DNA of 64,000 bases, from assembly GCA_001695595.3 (NCBI GenBank), contig MBPM02000086.1, forward strand, positions 62,001 to 126,000, in the 5' to 3' direction. Numbering within the stretch: the stretch's first letter is position 1; the number at the start of each line of letters is the position of its first letter. Source of the stretch: Plasmopara viticola (taxonomy: Eukaryota; Oomycota; Peronosporomycetes; Peronosporales; Peronosporaceae). Under the pieces are notes generated by a model, which ran no database searches, had not been told where the DNA came from, and saw nothing but the letters and a program-made list of their open reading frames with translations. Shown one piece after another: positions 22,410 to 35,620 of this stretch. A program made the translations under genes and the position numbers.

Positions 22410-24464
22410 TTAAGGATCTTGCATGGGCCATACATCTTGTGACGATGTCAACATCCCGGCAATGGGTTGCACATTAGATGCAGAAGAAACAACACCATCG
22501 CCTCCAATGCCTAACTCCTTGCGCACACGTTGAAGCCAAGTAGCCGCTTTCTGATACGAAGGATTAAGTGCGTAGGCTTCCTCAAAGCATGTTGCAGCTA
22601 GCTCCAGTTGTTTCTTACTGTAATGACATAGTCCCATATTGTGACTTGTGACGTGGTGCTTGCCCAGTTCCCGTGCAGAGAGGGAATAGTATGCTAACGC
22701 GCTGTCATACTCGTGCAATCCGTAAAAAAGGCGGCCAATTTCAAAGGCAACATCCTTCTCCTTGTCTAAAGCATAGTAATTTTTCCACACAAACGGGATC
22801 CCGTACATCACGTCTTGCTTAAGTTTTAAAGCAGCAGTCGGTAGTTGATCCAACAAAACATCGCGAAACTTATAGAAAACGTCAGGATCCCACTCGCTTA
22901 GCTTCATTAAAGCAAGAATTGCCTTGAGCGACGGTGCTTTCGTATCTTCCTTGGTGTACTTTTGCATTACAAAAAAGTCATTGGGTCCAAATGACACAAT
23001 TTCATCAGCAAAAGCTGCTGAAAGGTACGGAAACCCAAGAGCGCGCTTTTCACATGTTTTGTTCAGTCTATCCGCGTGCAGCTCTGTCACGACAGAGTCA
23101 GATGCTTCAGTTTCACTTGATGCGTTGGCTGGAAGCACGAATACGGACACTTTAAGACTGGCTTCTTCTTGGGGACTATGCAACGCGAACCCCCCACGAC
23201 TCGCAAAATATACACCAATAGCGTGATAATTTACCATAACGGAAAAACTGCCATGTACGGCAATATGAGGGTCATTGACTCCACGAAAGTGGTCAGGATT
23301 GTTGTTTCCCTTATCGCCAGACACTGCGACAAGACCGTTCTTTGACAGCGCTGCTAAACGTTCAATAGCCGACAAAGCACCGATGGGTACCAGAATCGTG
23401 GCACCTGAAAAAGCTGAATCAAAATAATTATGGTACCAAGTCAAAATGTTGTTGCAGTGTGGTCTTGCCTCGCCATAGTACGCCTTGTTGATTTGCTCGT
23501 ACTTAAAATGGTTATTCAAGCGCTTGATGATTTCAGGGTCAAGCGGATCCGGTTCCTCTGTGCGCTTTGAGCCAACACTTACAAGGCCTTCCTTTAAGAT
23601 CCCACCATCTACTTGAAAAAGGTCGTGGTACAGTGTGTCAAAAAGGTAATTTGCAATTATGCAAAGTGGGTTCTTGAGTTCACCACGACGAATGACTTGG
23701 CTAGACGAGTACAGACGCAACTCGGTGTCGGTCGTGGCATCAAAGATTGCAAAATCCACAATGCCACGTTTAACGAACGGCGCGAGAGCAGGATGAGTCT
23801 TCCAAAAGTTAAAATTCTGTTCTGTAAAGTCCGTCATGATGTAGCGAATGTTATTTAACGGAAAGTCTAGCACACTCTGTCCATTGTCCATGTAAAATGA
23901 TAAAAACTGTCACTTTATTGCTGGCAAATAATAGTGCAACACAATTCAACTCACCTCCATTTGAGCAAGTGCTTTCAAAAAATAAAAGCTAAATTTGCCC
24001 GAACCAGCGCCAAGTTCTACAATGTAAATCAGCTCCGTTGGATCCACTGGCGATGTCGATCCAGGCTTCAGAGCGTCTCGAAAGTATGCACGCAAAACAT
24101 TACTATAGCGCTTGGCAATAAAAGTGTTGGATGTGATAAAGTGTGGTACGATGCCTTGAGCCCATGAATCCACGCCCTGGCGGTCGTAGAAAGACATCAT
24201 AAGTTTCCAGAGGTGACACCGCGCAAAAGGCGTGAAATCTTCGAGCTGACAGCGTGGAGGAGGTTGCATGTCCAACTCACGCACTTCATCGGTTTTAGTT
24301 AAAGCAGGCGTCACAAGATTCTCCGCGTCGCTGCTGCTCCCGGGTACCGGTACAGGTGTGAACGACTTAGAAATTGGAACATGGACCCCATCGTCCGGAG
24401 CAGTGTGTATGCTAGGTCGAACCGCCTCTGGGCTGAGCGTGAGCACGTCCAGGGGCAATGGCAT
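22410..24464 (-). CDS. Putative SAM-dependent methyltransferase with C-terminal TPR
   Basis: Exon 1 is 24464-23955 and exon 2 is 23876-22410, joined across a 78-bp intron with a GTGAGT donor, giving 658 aa. An alternative acceptor at 23907 would add ten residues in frame and is less likely because the intron would be only 48 bp. Exon 1 carries a glycine-rich motif I (IVELGAGSGKFSF), the AdoMet site of class I methyltransferases. Exon 2 continues the fold (IRYIMTDFTEQNFNFW) and has a NYLFDTLYHD segment recalling the MidA/NDUFAF7 type. The C-terminus (about 530-620) has TPR-like helices (EIGRLFYGLHEYDSALAYY). The substrate is unknown. The split matters: read unspliced, the AdoMet motif would be lost. 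Confidence 0.68.
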
Positions 24465-27400
24465 CGAGATTCAAAGTGCACAAGCGGCGGCAAGTTACGA
24501 TATTTTCCTGGATCGCAGCTCGACAGGTCGTCCGTTTCTATTGATGAGTCGCAATGAAAAATTCTGTAGCGGCTTTCAACGAGTTTTTCGTAAAAAATGA
24601 GCGGTTCTTGAGAGATAATAATCGAATTATACAGGCTAAGTTGTGACGAAAAATAGTAAGCAATTTTAATACAAAAACGAATAGGGTCACGCATGCAGAA
24701 AGACATTCGACGTTCCGACGAGCGACATCCCGGTTTAAAGACTAAATTTCGCGTCGTCTTGATAAGGCCGATGGTGTACGTCAATCATGTCATTACAGAA
24801 TGTATAAGGTCTGCTTCTACTCTGCTCGAAATTGCCGACTACACGTTTGTGGCAAAAAGTTTGCTTTGATGTATTAAGCAATACTTTTTCACTGAGTGTC
24901 CGTATTGGAATTTCTTTCTTTATAGTAGTCGCATCCTAAGCATATCCACCCGACTTTTTGCTTAGTCAGATAACTCCTTCTGTGAGGAGATTGGCTTAAA
25001 ATTACAGACCTGGAAGGCAAAGCTTTCTCAAGCGTCTCTACCACTTATCTGAAAAGCATATGTGATTTTAAAAGTCAGTGAATTCGAGGGTGTCCTAGCC
25101 TCTTTATATACAAGGGTGATGAACCCTTAAATGTGTGAGCCGCATTGCTGAGTGCGAACTCAACAATTGATAGTGTGTCGGTCCAGAAGTGTAAAATTTT
25201 AGCAAGCGTACCGCGCAGTGTGCCTATAAGCACACAGAGGACCTTTTCCGCTCAATCAAGTGTCTCAGCAAGCGGGTGTTCAACATTTGGCCAGCGTGTG
25301 CTTAAATCGCAGTTTTCACTCACTCGAGGTCTGCTCGAAATCATGGCTAAAAAAAGCAGCGTAAAGATTTGAGCTCTTTCAACGCAAAGACACATTAACT
25401 CATGTCGCTATATAGTTATTGGCTCTTACGACCTTAAAATCTTGCTTCAGGTGGCCTGATAGGCCACCAGACGACTGAACATGCTAAGACGTAGCTGTGG
25501 CGATATTCCCAGTATGTCACTAGGCGTAACAACCGCCGTGAGGGGTATATCTGACTCCCTTATCCTTTTAACCGTAGCCACCGTCAACATTCTAGCGCAC
25601 TATGCAGTGCGCACCTCGACGTGCTGTTAAGCAATTTGTATTTTTTTTGTTTTAAAAGCGCTGCTTAGCTAGTTATAAGCATAAACTCGTCGACACGTTT
25701 CGTTCGAGTTTCAAGCACAGAAAGTTGGTGACGAATGTAGAAATTCGAGCTCTTAACTACGATCGCTGTAGCAAACAAGGCATCAACGAACTCAAACTGC
25801 TCTCATAACAGAAGCAATCGCCTCGTGAATCAGTCAAATCTACCTGGATCTGGATCAAATCTGTGTCTTACTCCTCAATTTGGTAGCTTTGATGGTGAGG
25901 TCTTTGGGTATCACAATTACACAATCTAATGAAAATAGATACAGTGCGATCCAGATCCCTCCTCAAGAAAGGCACTGACTCACACTGGCTCGCTTCTCCG
26001 AAAGCTGTGGATAGGTGGTTCTCGTCAAGCAGGACGAGAAGCACCAAAGCAGCACTCGCTGCTTCGGGTGCACTAAACAAGAACGCATGACTCATTTCTG
26101 CCGCGAAGGTGCTCGAAGTAATAATCTTCGGTTATAAGGGTCTTTGACAGAGCTTGCGCTTTTCAAGCCGGGGAATTACTGGCTATAAGTTTTAGCGGGT
26201 CGACATCCTGGAGAGAAATTCGGTTTCATGGTATGCATTTAGCTGAGACATGAACTAAGAGCTTGGTATCGAAAGGCTCTTAGCTTTTAAAAGGGGGACT
26301 AACAGAGTTGTACTGTTGACTGCAAACACAAGTGTGTGAAATTATGAATACCCATTTCGACTCTCCATTTTGCTGGCACGTCGAAAAAATTTGCACGCCG
26401 GCGAGCGATTGCGGTCCGCCAAAGCAAGTCGACTGATGCTTAACAAAAGAGCAACAAAACAATCAAGGTTCGGTTGCCTGGCAGACAGAACGTTTTTTTT
26501 AGTTGCAAGTGTGCAAATAGACCTGGCTTAGGATTTTGAGAATTTTAATAGTGAAAAAGATTTCGTGTCTTTCCTAGAAACTCCGTGGCTACACAAGCAT
26601 AAGTCTTGGATCTATAATTTGGTGCGAAGCGAAAGGTCGCTGATGTCTAGTTCCTCACAACAGGACTTTAACAATTTACTCTTCTAACATAACAGGATTT
26701 CAGCTCCTTGCACAGAAAGCGTGCATTAATACATGAGATCTTATATTGAACAATCATTCCGGTTCCCCGGGCTTAGTGACGTGGGCAACAGAATGTAGTT
26801 TGAAGTTTGAATTGCTAAAATCATTGTTCATCTAGTTCAGATATTATCTATTTGTTTAATATACCTTCGTATATATTTATGGTATCCATCGAAATTCTTC
26901 AGTATACGAAGCAGTACGAATATCAATAAAATACCAATAGGCAATGTTTTTGAGCCCTTTTTTTACCAAAAAAAGCTTTTTCCACGCTTCACGTAACGTC
27001 CCTTCACATCCGCCCCACTAGAGCTTGGATGTACATACACAAGGAAGATCGATAGTTGTTACCCATATTGTACAAAATTCGGTTTGTTCATTAGGGCGAG
27101 CAAAGGAGCTGCCGGTCAGCCAGACCATCTTTTAATGCATAATCAGACGCCAGGACAGATCGATTTGGCTTCCACGATTGCCATTGCACCCATATCGACT
27201 TCTGGCCCATTAGTTTGTGTATATCACAAAGGCTGCACCAGCAATATCTCTGCCTGTAATTAAGGTCGTGCCTGCAAATACTGTAATTTTAATTAAAAAT
27301 GAGCCTGCCTTAAAGGCTGCGCCTGTGAAATGGTGATTAGTCAAAAATTCGGTGCTACAAAGCCACTAAGCTATAGAAGACTTTGAAAGAGCTCTTCAAT

Positions 27401-28556
27401 ACACCACAGCGGTAAATGCCCGCTTATTGGTCTACCTCACCTGACTCTTACTTTTGGATCTCCTCACCCGCTTGGCCCACGAGTAAGCCTCAGGTCAATT
27501 ATAGCGCTATCTAAGATAGCCTTATCTCGCGGCAGTTTGCCTCTGAAGCTTGTTAGGCTTAACGTTAAGCCTATTAGCTGTACTGAAGATCTTACCCAAA
27601 AGTGCCTACAGACCCATTGGGTCCATAAGAAAACCCGACCTGAGACGCACATGTTGATGATGTTGCCTAATTTGGTGGCCTGGTGTAGTCAAAGACGACA
27701 TTTTTTCGGAAATTCGTCGAAGGGGCTGGTAGATAAAGTCACAAATGAAATAGGAGAGAAGTTATGTGACTTGTCTTTCGCCGATCGCTGACGCAAGTCG
27801 CCGATTCGTACAGCATCTATTTTTATCTATGGATTACCCAGTCGATAAAGACTATAGCGTCTAACAATACTCTTACTTGCTTCGTGTGCCGCGAGGGTTC
27901 TCTGGAGACCACTCATCGCGCGGCACTTATGACCAGCACCTGTCTCAAACGGAACGATTGTTCCAGCTTGCTCATACGATGACTGAGCGCAAACTTTCAG
28001 CACAGAGTAAAGCTCTCTATAGGATCTCATTCGGCTCTATAAAAGCTCAAAGATATGGGTGGACTGCACTCGGTATACAGCACTGCCAGCGGCGTTAGAC
28101 ATACCTAGACGAAAGAACAATTATGTACAAGAAGCCGCTCATCGCAACGGCTGGTCGATTGTTGACCAGGTCGCAATTTTCGCTGATACCATCAGCAACA
28201 ACACCACCGAAAAGAATCACCAGCATCAAAGCCATAATCCGAAACTGGATGTACTAAAGCCATATTTTCTACAAATACCAAGGCAGTTGCAGCTATACCT
28301 TCCCTGGTTGCACCTTTGTGGTATTAGATCAGCTGCAACATTGCATATTATTAACTGCATCGTCACTAAGCTTCATTAATGTGAATATTTGTATTGCACC
28401 TCTCCTTTTTGACTGGGTCGCTGTACATCCATCACAGTCTAAAAAAATGCGTTGCGATGAGCGTATTGCTTAAGCAAACCAAGTCTAACAACAATACCAA
28501 GGGCGATAACTTCTTCAAACCCAACCAGAACTGGTTTGACAAGCCCCCAGAAATTC

Positions 28557-28733
28557 AAACTAAAAGCCAATCATAACACGAAGGAACCCGAAAGTATTTG
28601 TAGCATATGAAACCACAATCGGCCATATTGCTGTATACTTGAGAATCTAAACTAAAAGCCAATCATAACACGGAGGAACCCGAAAGTATTTGAAGCATAT
28701 GAAACCACAATCGGCCATATTGCCGTATGCTTG
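28557..28733. repeat. Direct duplication, 92-bp period
   Basis: The block starting AAACTAAAAGCCAATCATAA occurs at 28557-28641 and again at 28649-28733, with only about four mismatches over 84 bases. It looks like a recent local duplication and no gene is involved. Confidence 0.85.
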
Positions 28734-29694
28734 CCTTAATTTCCTTTCAAAGAGGCCATACGTTTTTATCGGGGCAAAAATTTTATTATTGAAGGCCTGT
28801 TGCGCAATTTTGGTCGACGGGGATTTACGGTTTTGCCCGCTCATCATTTAAAAATTTTGCTCTTCTAGTCACGATGTGGTCAGGTTAAACTCAACCTCGT
28901 CCGTGTCAAACACAAACACGACTTTGTCCTAGCCAGTTTATTAAACATAGAAGCTAGTAGAGCCGCCCTATTAGCCATATGAACCAAATCATGCTGACTT
29001 ATTTTCGCTGCTTTTACAACACACATGTTTCTTCAAATTTGCGGACTGTAATCGCTCGACGACGCACGAAACTTCTTGATGCATCATAGTCTACGAAGAC
29101 TCCAAATGGGTCAATATGGGTTTTCATAACCACGTTTACTTGCGTATATATGCTGTCCACCGCAGCTGCTTTCTCGTTCAAGAGCGGCCAATTTTTTAGG
29201 TGATGTGTTTTTTAAATGTGCCTCAATTATATGCTCATAATGAGGACGACCAATTCCTGCAATACTTTAGTGGCGGCAGCTTTTAAGCTGGGCGAGTTTT
29301 GCCAGTAACCTTTTGGAGCCCTTAATCGAGGAGAAGATTATTTCGTCGGCACCCTTCGAAAAAGGCACGGATCAAGTGTCCTTGCTTATTACAATCAAGC
29401 AGAAATGCTGCTTTTAACATAATCGCTAAAACTCAATGGGATTCGAGGCCCAAACAGTGGGACCTGTCAGACAAGGAATTACCTATCCATTGTATTCCGG
29501 AGAAGCAAGCCGTGCTATGAAAAGCGAGTGCAATTGGCTCTTTTCTCATCGCTGTCTGCATATTAAGTGTGAGACGAGTCTACCTACGGTCGCCCACGGA
29601 CACGGTCACCTTGACAAAATACTTCGCCAAAAAGGCACTTAGTTAACTCCAAAAAAGGATATGTTTGTAAAGTTATTACTGTCAGACACGGAGG

Positions 29695-30125
29695 CGTAAA
29701 CTCTGCCATAGTTCAAAGCTCGCCGGAAAGAGTGTTGCTATTAATCGCTCCTTTAAGTGGTCCCAGATCTCAAAATGCTCTGGATAAGTGATTTTTCTGG
29801 TGCGTGTCTGTCTCCAAGCCTGACCTCCCAAATAACAGAGTTCAGATACCACGCGCATGTGACCAAGGCACTCTAGTGGCCACCTCTACTTATTAACGTA
29901 GAAGGTTTGAGTTTTCCTTTGAAAGCCTCCAACTTCATCTTACTAAAATGAATGGTAGTAGGCACTACCACCAGGGCAATCTGAGCCTGCACCAGAAGCT
30001 CGAATGCCATGACGAGTTTCAGCTGCTTAGCAACAGGGGGAATGCAACCTCAGCCTTTGACCGTTTAAAACCAGCAAGTTCCCCAAGCAGCGCAATTTGC
30101 GCGCCCGACAGATGCGGGAAGGTGG
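29695..30125 (-). pseudogene. Decayed repeat relic, copy B
   Basis: This is the colinear partner of the relic at 17063-17530, in the same orientation. The clearest shared coding-like block is at about 30085-30125. It ends 165 bp before the F-box/JmjC gene start. Frame changes and stops rule out function. The family is not recognised. Confidence 0.42.
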
Positions 30126-30290
30126 TTTTTGTAAACTCGATGCGCGGAAGAGCTGTCTTTTCAAGAGAAGAAAACCCAACAAAAAATAGCTGGTCGATTA
30201 TAGTTAAAGTAACGTCAGGACTAGCGGTAGTACCGGTATCTTAAACTTCAATCCGATAGTTTATATAGTACTGTTATCTTTTGACGACAC

Positions 30291-33200
30291 ATGATCACCC
30301 AGCCGGCGCTCGCCACCAGCGCCTTCACAAGCTTCTCGGATGAGCTTATCGCTTACTTTACACTATTTTGTGAGCCTAATGATCTACTTCAACTATCAGA
30401 AGTAAATTCTGGTGCGTCCATCTACGCTTTTAGTGCGCCCGGCAACATCTGTTCAAAATTTGGGCACTCTAGTCTTCTATGTGTTCTGCCAGGAGGACCC
30501 GCTCTGGATGGGCCAGTGTCTGCGCCTGCATAACGGGAACTTTCTGTTTCACCACAATTGGAAGCTCACCACCTTTTATCCAAGAGACCCGCGACCGCTA
30601 GAGCATCTTGACAAGGCCTTTCGCCCCGTGGCCATAAGGGGATTTTGTTCTGACTTTTTGTATCGCCGCTGGTATCGCTGTCACATGGAGTTAGGTGATA
30701 CTTTTATGCTACCTAGTGAGAAGGAAGACCCGACGATTCGTAGGATACAGAAGATTGACATTCAGGACCTGACATTCAGAGACTATTACGAGTGCGCGGC
30801 AGGACTTTATTGGTAATAGAACTGGACAATGGTACTACTGACTCCATATGCTGACATTTATACTAGACAATACTCAAGAATGCCATTTATCATTTGCAAT
30901 GCTATCGGCAAGTGGAAGGCATTGACAGAGGTAGACAAGCAAGTTAAAATTGCCTTAGTTGGAGTATTTGACAAGTTTGTCATTTTTTGTGTGGGATAGT
31001 GGACGGCTGAAAAGCTGGTTCAAAGGTTTTCGAGTGACATCAAGCATCGCATTACGCACAATTTGGATGTCATGTCTAACAGCCCGACGATGGAAATGAC
31101 TTTTGCAGACTACTTTCATTATGCGAGTATACAGCACGACGAGACGCCATTGTATATTTTTGATGCTCATTTTGGAGAAAAAATGCCTACAATGTTAGAA
31201 GATTACAACGTCGAAGACTTGAAAGTTTTCCAAGAAGATTTTTTGAGCGTAATTGCAACTTCAATAGAGGAAAAGGGAAATAGTGGCATAATAAAGACGG
31301 TAAAGGGTGTGAAGTTGGAGGCTGGAGGTAAATGTGTGATAAAGGACAAAGAGGCAAAGCGTGCTTCGGGGTCTAAGCGACCAGACTTTCGCTGGATCGT
31401 CATTGGGCCACAACGAACCGGTGCTTCATGGCACCAGGACCCTGCTAGAACATCTGCATGGAATTCGTTGATCAAAGGACGTAAGCGATGGGCGATTTAT
31501 CCTCCAGAGTCAATTCCACCGGGTTTAAATGTCTGCAAAAACGGCGATTACCGTAAAAGTGGACTCGACATGTCGTCGCTCATGTGGTACCTGCACGTCT
31601 ATCCGTTTCTTACTCCAGATCAGAAGCCGCTCGAGATTATCCAAGAAGAGGGCGAAACCATTTATGTTCCTAACGGGTGGTGGCATCTTGTATTAAACTT
31701 AGATTTTTCGATCGCAGTCACGCAGAACTTTGTGGATTCACACAACATTCTCATGTTTATAAAGGATCGTCTGGATGAAGGACAAGACGAACGATTGACA
31801 ATGCTTCAGCACAAGTTGCGAGCTACTCGGCCGGAAACGTTTGACGTTTTTCGTATCGCTCAGTCTCCTCGAGCGAACGGGTACTTGAGCGAGGAGATGT
31901 ATCAGCAATCATTTAGCATCCTCGAATTTTGGAAGGCTTACATAAGAAGAATTTTAAAGCGCCACGAAGTGCTTGTCCAATCGAATAAGACCGATAGCAC
32001 AAAGCCTGTTGCGAGTAAAATTAAGTATCCAAGAATGAAGAGTCTCACGTCCCGCGTCAACCCCACCTTTGCAGTCGGAAAGCGTCTGCTTGTCAAGCTT
32101 TACAGCCAATACAACGAAAATTGGGGTGAGTTTGACTTTGAGACGTACATGACTCCTAAATTTGATTTGGTCGATAGTGAGATACAATCTTCATCTAAAC
32201 GTCGCAAGCAAAATCTATTGCACCCTTATGAGCTTAAAAGCGCCGTGTCCCTGCGTTACGCTATGGAGGATTGCTTCCGTATCGAAAGAGATGTATATCT
32301 AATGATGGCAAAATTCACAAGCTCAAGCCTTGGGCATCAGCTACTCCAAACGATGGTTCCTCGCTTTTATCATTCTGGGCATCTTTTGTATTTAGACGAA
32401 GTTGATCTTGATGAGGGGGAAGGGCCTATTTGGCGATGGCCGTATATTGTTATGGAGTACAAAAGCAGTAATGTGAGCCTAGAACGGATTACGAAGAAGG
32501 GAGGTGCCACGTTTTCTACCTGGACAACCCTGGCTAGTTGGATTAGTCGAAAATTTTTGCCGAATCTGCACTCCGTTCCTATTAATCCAGACTTCATAGG
32601 ATTGTATGGACACAACAAGGCCGAGTGGGATTGGTATATCTATTACTTGCTTCGACAACGGAAGCGTTCCGTTTCGTGTAAGATGATTATTAATTTATGT
32701 AGTACGTGTGAGAGTGGAATTAATTTGTTGTTGCCGCATTGTAGTCCACCTGACTGAAACTGGGCTTTCAGCTCACCTATTGAAGCTTCTCGAAACGTAT
32801 CTTCCTCCTGTAGATGAAGGTGCCATCATGTCGGAGCTACTTCCTGTAAGGTTTTCAGAAAATAAGCCTGTGTTGCTCCACGGCGACTTGACTGATGAAA
32901 ACATTCTCGGGGTTATAGTTAAAGCGCAGTTTGACAACGTGATGTCGAGCGTAGAACTTGACGCAAATGGCCATCAGTTGTCAAATTTGTCATCTTTCTT
33001 GACGTCCATTGGGTGCGAAAAATACATTTCGCTGCTTGTAGAGCAAGAGGAGTTAACGCTTGAATCGATCAGCCTCCTGGATGAGGCTCATCTGAAGGAC
33101 TTGGGTGTCCCACTGGGACCTCGTCTTGCAATTTTAAAGGGAAAGCCGCATATCGCTACTATTGCTCGTGACGGTCATTATGATAGTTTGGACGAATGGG

Positions 33201-33710
33201 ATACGAGCAGTAGTAGCAGCAACGGCTCCGATGGGGACGTTGGAAGCGATGTTACCCCTATTGAACTAGCAGCTATTGAAGCAAAGCGCAAGGAACGGTT
33301 TATCGGAATGGCTGAATGGATTCCTACAACTGTTATCGACTTTGCAGACGCTAAAACCGGCGATCCGCTTTATGATTTGGTCGCCGTCTTTTTTGCTGCT
33401 CTGGTATGAAAAATTGTTGTTGTTAGCTTAAAATACGATGAAAGGCAACATTGATGGTGTTCTTTGTTTACAGCACTGCGATCGTGATTTGTGGAAAGAA
33501 ACGCTGGCATCAGATTATTGGCAAGAATACATTCGTCGAGACTCGGCGGATAGCTCATTGCATCGACGTTGTTTGCGGGAACGCTTTTTACAGCTTGTGC
33601 TTCTGCATCCTAGCCGGGCTGTTAAAAGTCTGTTTTACTATTTTCCTCAGGCATTGAACATGGCAAGCTGGGAGGACATTGCTCATGAACTTTTTCGCGA
33701 TTTATTCTAG
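30291..33710 (+). CDS. F-box / JmjC / APH-type kinase fusion with inserted SAM domain
   Basis: Six exons (30291-30411, 30473-30791, 30867-30930, 31000-32677, 32745-33403, 33474-33710) join in phase to 1025 aa; the five introns are 61-75 bp. Residues about 14-60 are an F-box (SDELIAYFTLF, continuing over intron 1 into VFYVFCQEDPLWMGQ). A JmjC/cupin domain spans about 150-420, with the Fe(II) triad H313, D315 (WHQDP) and H397 (GWWHLVL). An aminoglycoside-phosphotransferase-like kinase fold follows, with a catalytic HGDLTDEN near 773-780 and IDFADAKTGDPLYDL near 925-939. Between these two motifs sits a SAM-like helical domain (about 806-859) and an acidic Ser-rich linker. F-box, JmjC and APH together resemble plant JMJ21-type proteins. 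Predicted roles are ubiquitin-ligase adaptor, 2-oxoglutarate hydroxylase or demethylase, and small-molecule or protein kinase; substrates are unknown. Confidence 0.82.
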
Positions 33711-33946
33711 CAAAGCACTTTTTAAAGTAAGTTTCAAGAACAGCACTCACTGTTGTTTGGCAGCGAATACGATACAAATCTACTTGAAAGTGCAACAGAC
33801 TACACCACAATGTGACACGAGGACCACACAGCCCATTATTGCTGTGAAGTTGATGGATAGCACAACAGCAGCAACCTAAACATTTTTGATAAAAAGAATT
33901 ATATAGACAAATTACGCTTTGGAAATTTGACGCGGCACGTCTGACG

Positions 33947-34466
33947 CTAATAGATCGGCTGCACCTGTTTCACGTCATGTAGCAATTCGTCGAAAGCCTC
34001 CTTCGCGTTAAAGCCCGCCTTGTTCGGTGTGATCAATATGCAGCTAGTGGGCCGCTTCGAGAGCGCCGACGCGCCCAGGTCAACCTATGAGATATCAAAT
34101 TACAACTATAAATTAGCAGTAGCACGTCATTACTGATACGGAGTCAATGCGGGGACTTACTTTGGAAGGAGTAAAAATGTAAGGTATATCGTGCTCCTCA
34201 CAAAGCACAGGTATGTGTGATATCACGTCTACCGGTGAAATGTCGCCGGCGATGATGCACACACCCTTCTCACCCTTTCGGATGCCCTTGACTACCTCCT
34301 TAACACCGCGCTTGATGCTCTTGACCTTCGTGGCCCTTTTAATAACCTTGTAGGCACGCTTGGTTTGCTTTTTCGAGGCCAGTGGTGTTGCAATTATTGA
34401 AATGTGCTTAACGCGTTCCTCGTAATTGCTACTGCTACGCTTCTTGCTAATCTCCGTGTCGCTCAT
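33947..34466 (-). CDS. NHP2: H/ACA snoRNP protein NHP2
   Basis: Exon 1 is 34466-34161 and exon 2 is 34084-33947, joined over a 76-bp intron with a perfect GTAAGT donor, giving 147 aa. After a short charged N-terminus it has the L7Ae/NHP2 fold. The signature GVKEVVKGIRKGEKGVCIIA and the downstream IPYIFTPSK lie in exon 1; exon 2 adds VDLGASALSKRPTSCILI, which completes the RNA-binding core. In the family this protein joins dyskerin, NOP10 and GAR1 to pseudouridylate rRNA in the nucleolus. Length and motif order match the family. The gene converges with the F-box/JmjC gene. Confidence 0.93.
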
Positions 34467-35045
34467 GCTGCGAAGCGAGGCGCTTTATGAGGACAGCCAG
34501 CCGTCGCGAATGTTGCTCTAACCCCTATCAACCTTCGGCCCACATGCTTTTCAGATTTTAGTATCAGCTAAAAAAGCAGTACCGTAAAAATATCTTCCAA
34601 ATCTGGATCTGTAAGTTTTGCCGCTCATATTTGTCTAAAGCGTGTGCTTAATTTTCGTGTAGGCGCGCTATACGATAGGTATTGGAGCTTACTGTGCGTC
34701 TAGAAGCTAGACCCGTGTTTTATATCCTATCGTATTCCCGCACGGCGGCTTTACAATGAGGCCACCTACCGCGGCTTATCGTTTTTGTAGGCACTACTGG
34801 TAAGGCGAGCAGAACTATGGTGTATGACCAACCGCTCATATCTTTCATGTGCGAGAGCGAAGTTGACCGTCGCTCACTTCGCAAGACCCAACGCGTGGCA
34901 TTAGCGAGCATTGCGATTACTAATATTTGCTACGATAGTCTTGATTCTAAAATAAACTCAAAATTAGTATAATAAGAAAAAACAGGTTATTAATTAGACT
35001 TGACGCCCATCTTGTACACTCGTTTTCCGGACCTACGAAAAACCA
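34467..35045. other. Divergent intergenic region
   Basis: This region of about 580 bp separates the divergent NHP2 and small membrane protein genes and should contain both promoters. A short inverted repeat (TACGATAGG near 34671, CCTATCGTA near 34724) is present, but its stem is too short to interpret. Confidence 0.45.
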
Positions 35046-35380
35046 ATGGGCCTTACGGGCATTGCAGTCGGCACCCTTTTCGGCCTCACCACCAAACTCG
35101 GCAGCAACGCACTGCAAAAAGTTCCATACATGCGCCGTAAGCAAATTGTTCTGCCCATACTTTGTGTTGTCACAAAATTAAGCCTTATGCAAGCACGCGA
35201 GTTTTTCTTTGTCTAACTCTTACCGTGGTCGTGCTAGACCCGTGGGAGCATGTTCTCTTCATGAGCTTGGGAGCTGGTTTCGGCAACTATTTGCAAAAAA
35301 AATACCACCGAGATTTAGCGGAGGTGGAGGAGCTGCGCCTGTTTTTGGAGCGTCGCGAGGAGGTTAAGAAGAACGCATAA
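35046..35380 (+). CDS. Small conserved-looking membrane protein, possibly mitochondrial
   Basis: Exon 1 is 35046-35136 and exon 2 is 35238-35380. A 101-bp intron (GTAAGC to GCTAG) is removed to give 77 aa. The N-terminal 20 residues are hydrophobic (GIAVGTLFGLTT). A second apolar stretch follows HPWEHVLFMSLGAGFGNYL, and the C-terminus is a charged helix (AEVEELRLFLERREEV). The PWEH segment plus a small helical tail recalls accessory subunits of respiratory complex I, but I cannot name it. Phase-correct splicing over a strong donor is the main support. The unspliced readings on either side are not proteins on their own. Confidence 0.6.
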
Positions 35381-35620
35381 GGCGCTGCAGAAGCCGTTAA
35401 CTTGATAAGCTGTTTCGAACGTCGTGGTTTAGGACATTTGTAAAGATAAGGGTCACCTCACGTTGTTAAAAACAGTTGCAAGCGAGAATTTGTAGCTTGA
35501 AAATAAATCTTGTGCTAATCTCGTAGCTTTATTCAATCTCAGTGAGAGTGCGATGTATTATGTAAATGGCTCGCTTAGGTTTTGACCTCTGGACGCGAAA
35601 AGACGCGATCTTTGCATCAC

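Larger units (their letters stand above)
24465..30290. other. Gene-poor region
   Basis: No intact gene was seen in 5.8 kb. The region contains a 92-bp-spaced direct duplication (28557-28733) and the second copy of a decayed repeat (29695-30125). Open frames near 25.1, 27.5 and 28.0 kb have no recognisable motifs. Confidence 0.55.

Noticed and set aside
34668..34733. Short inverted repeat as a terminator or operator
   Set aside because: Nine-base arms about 45 bp apart in AT-rich eukaryotic DNA are not significant.
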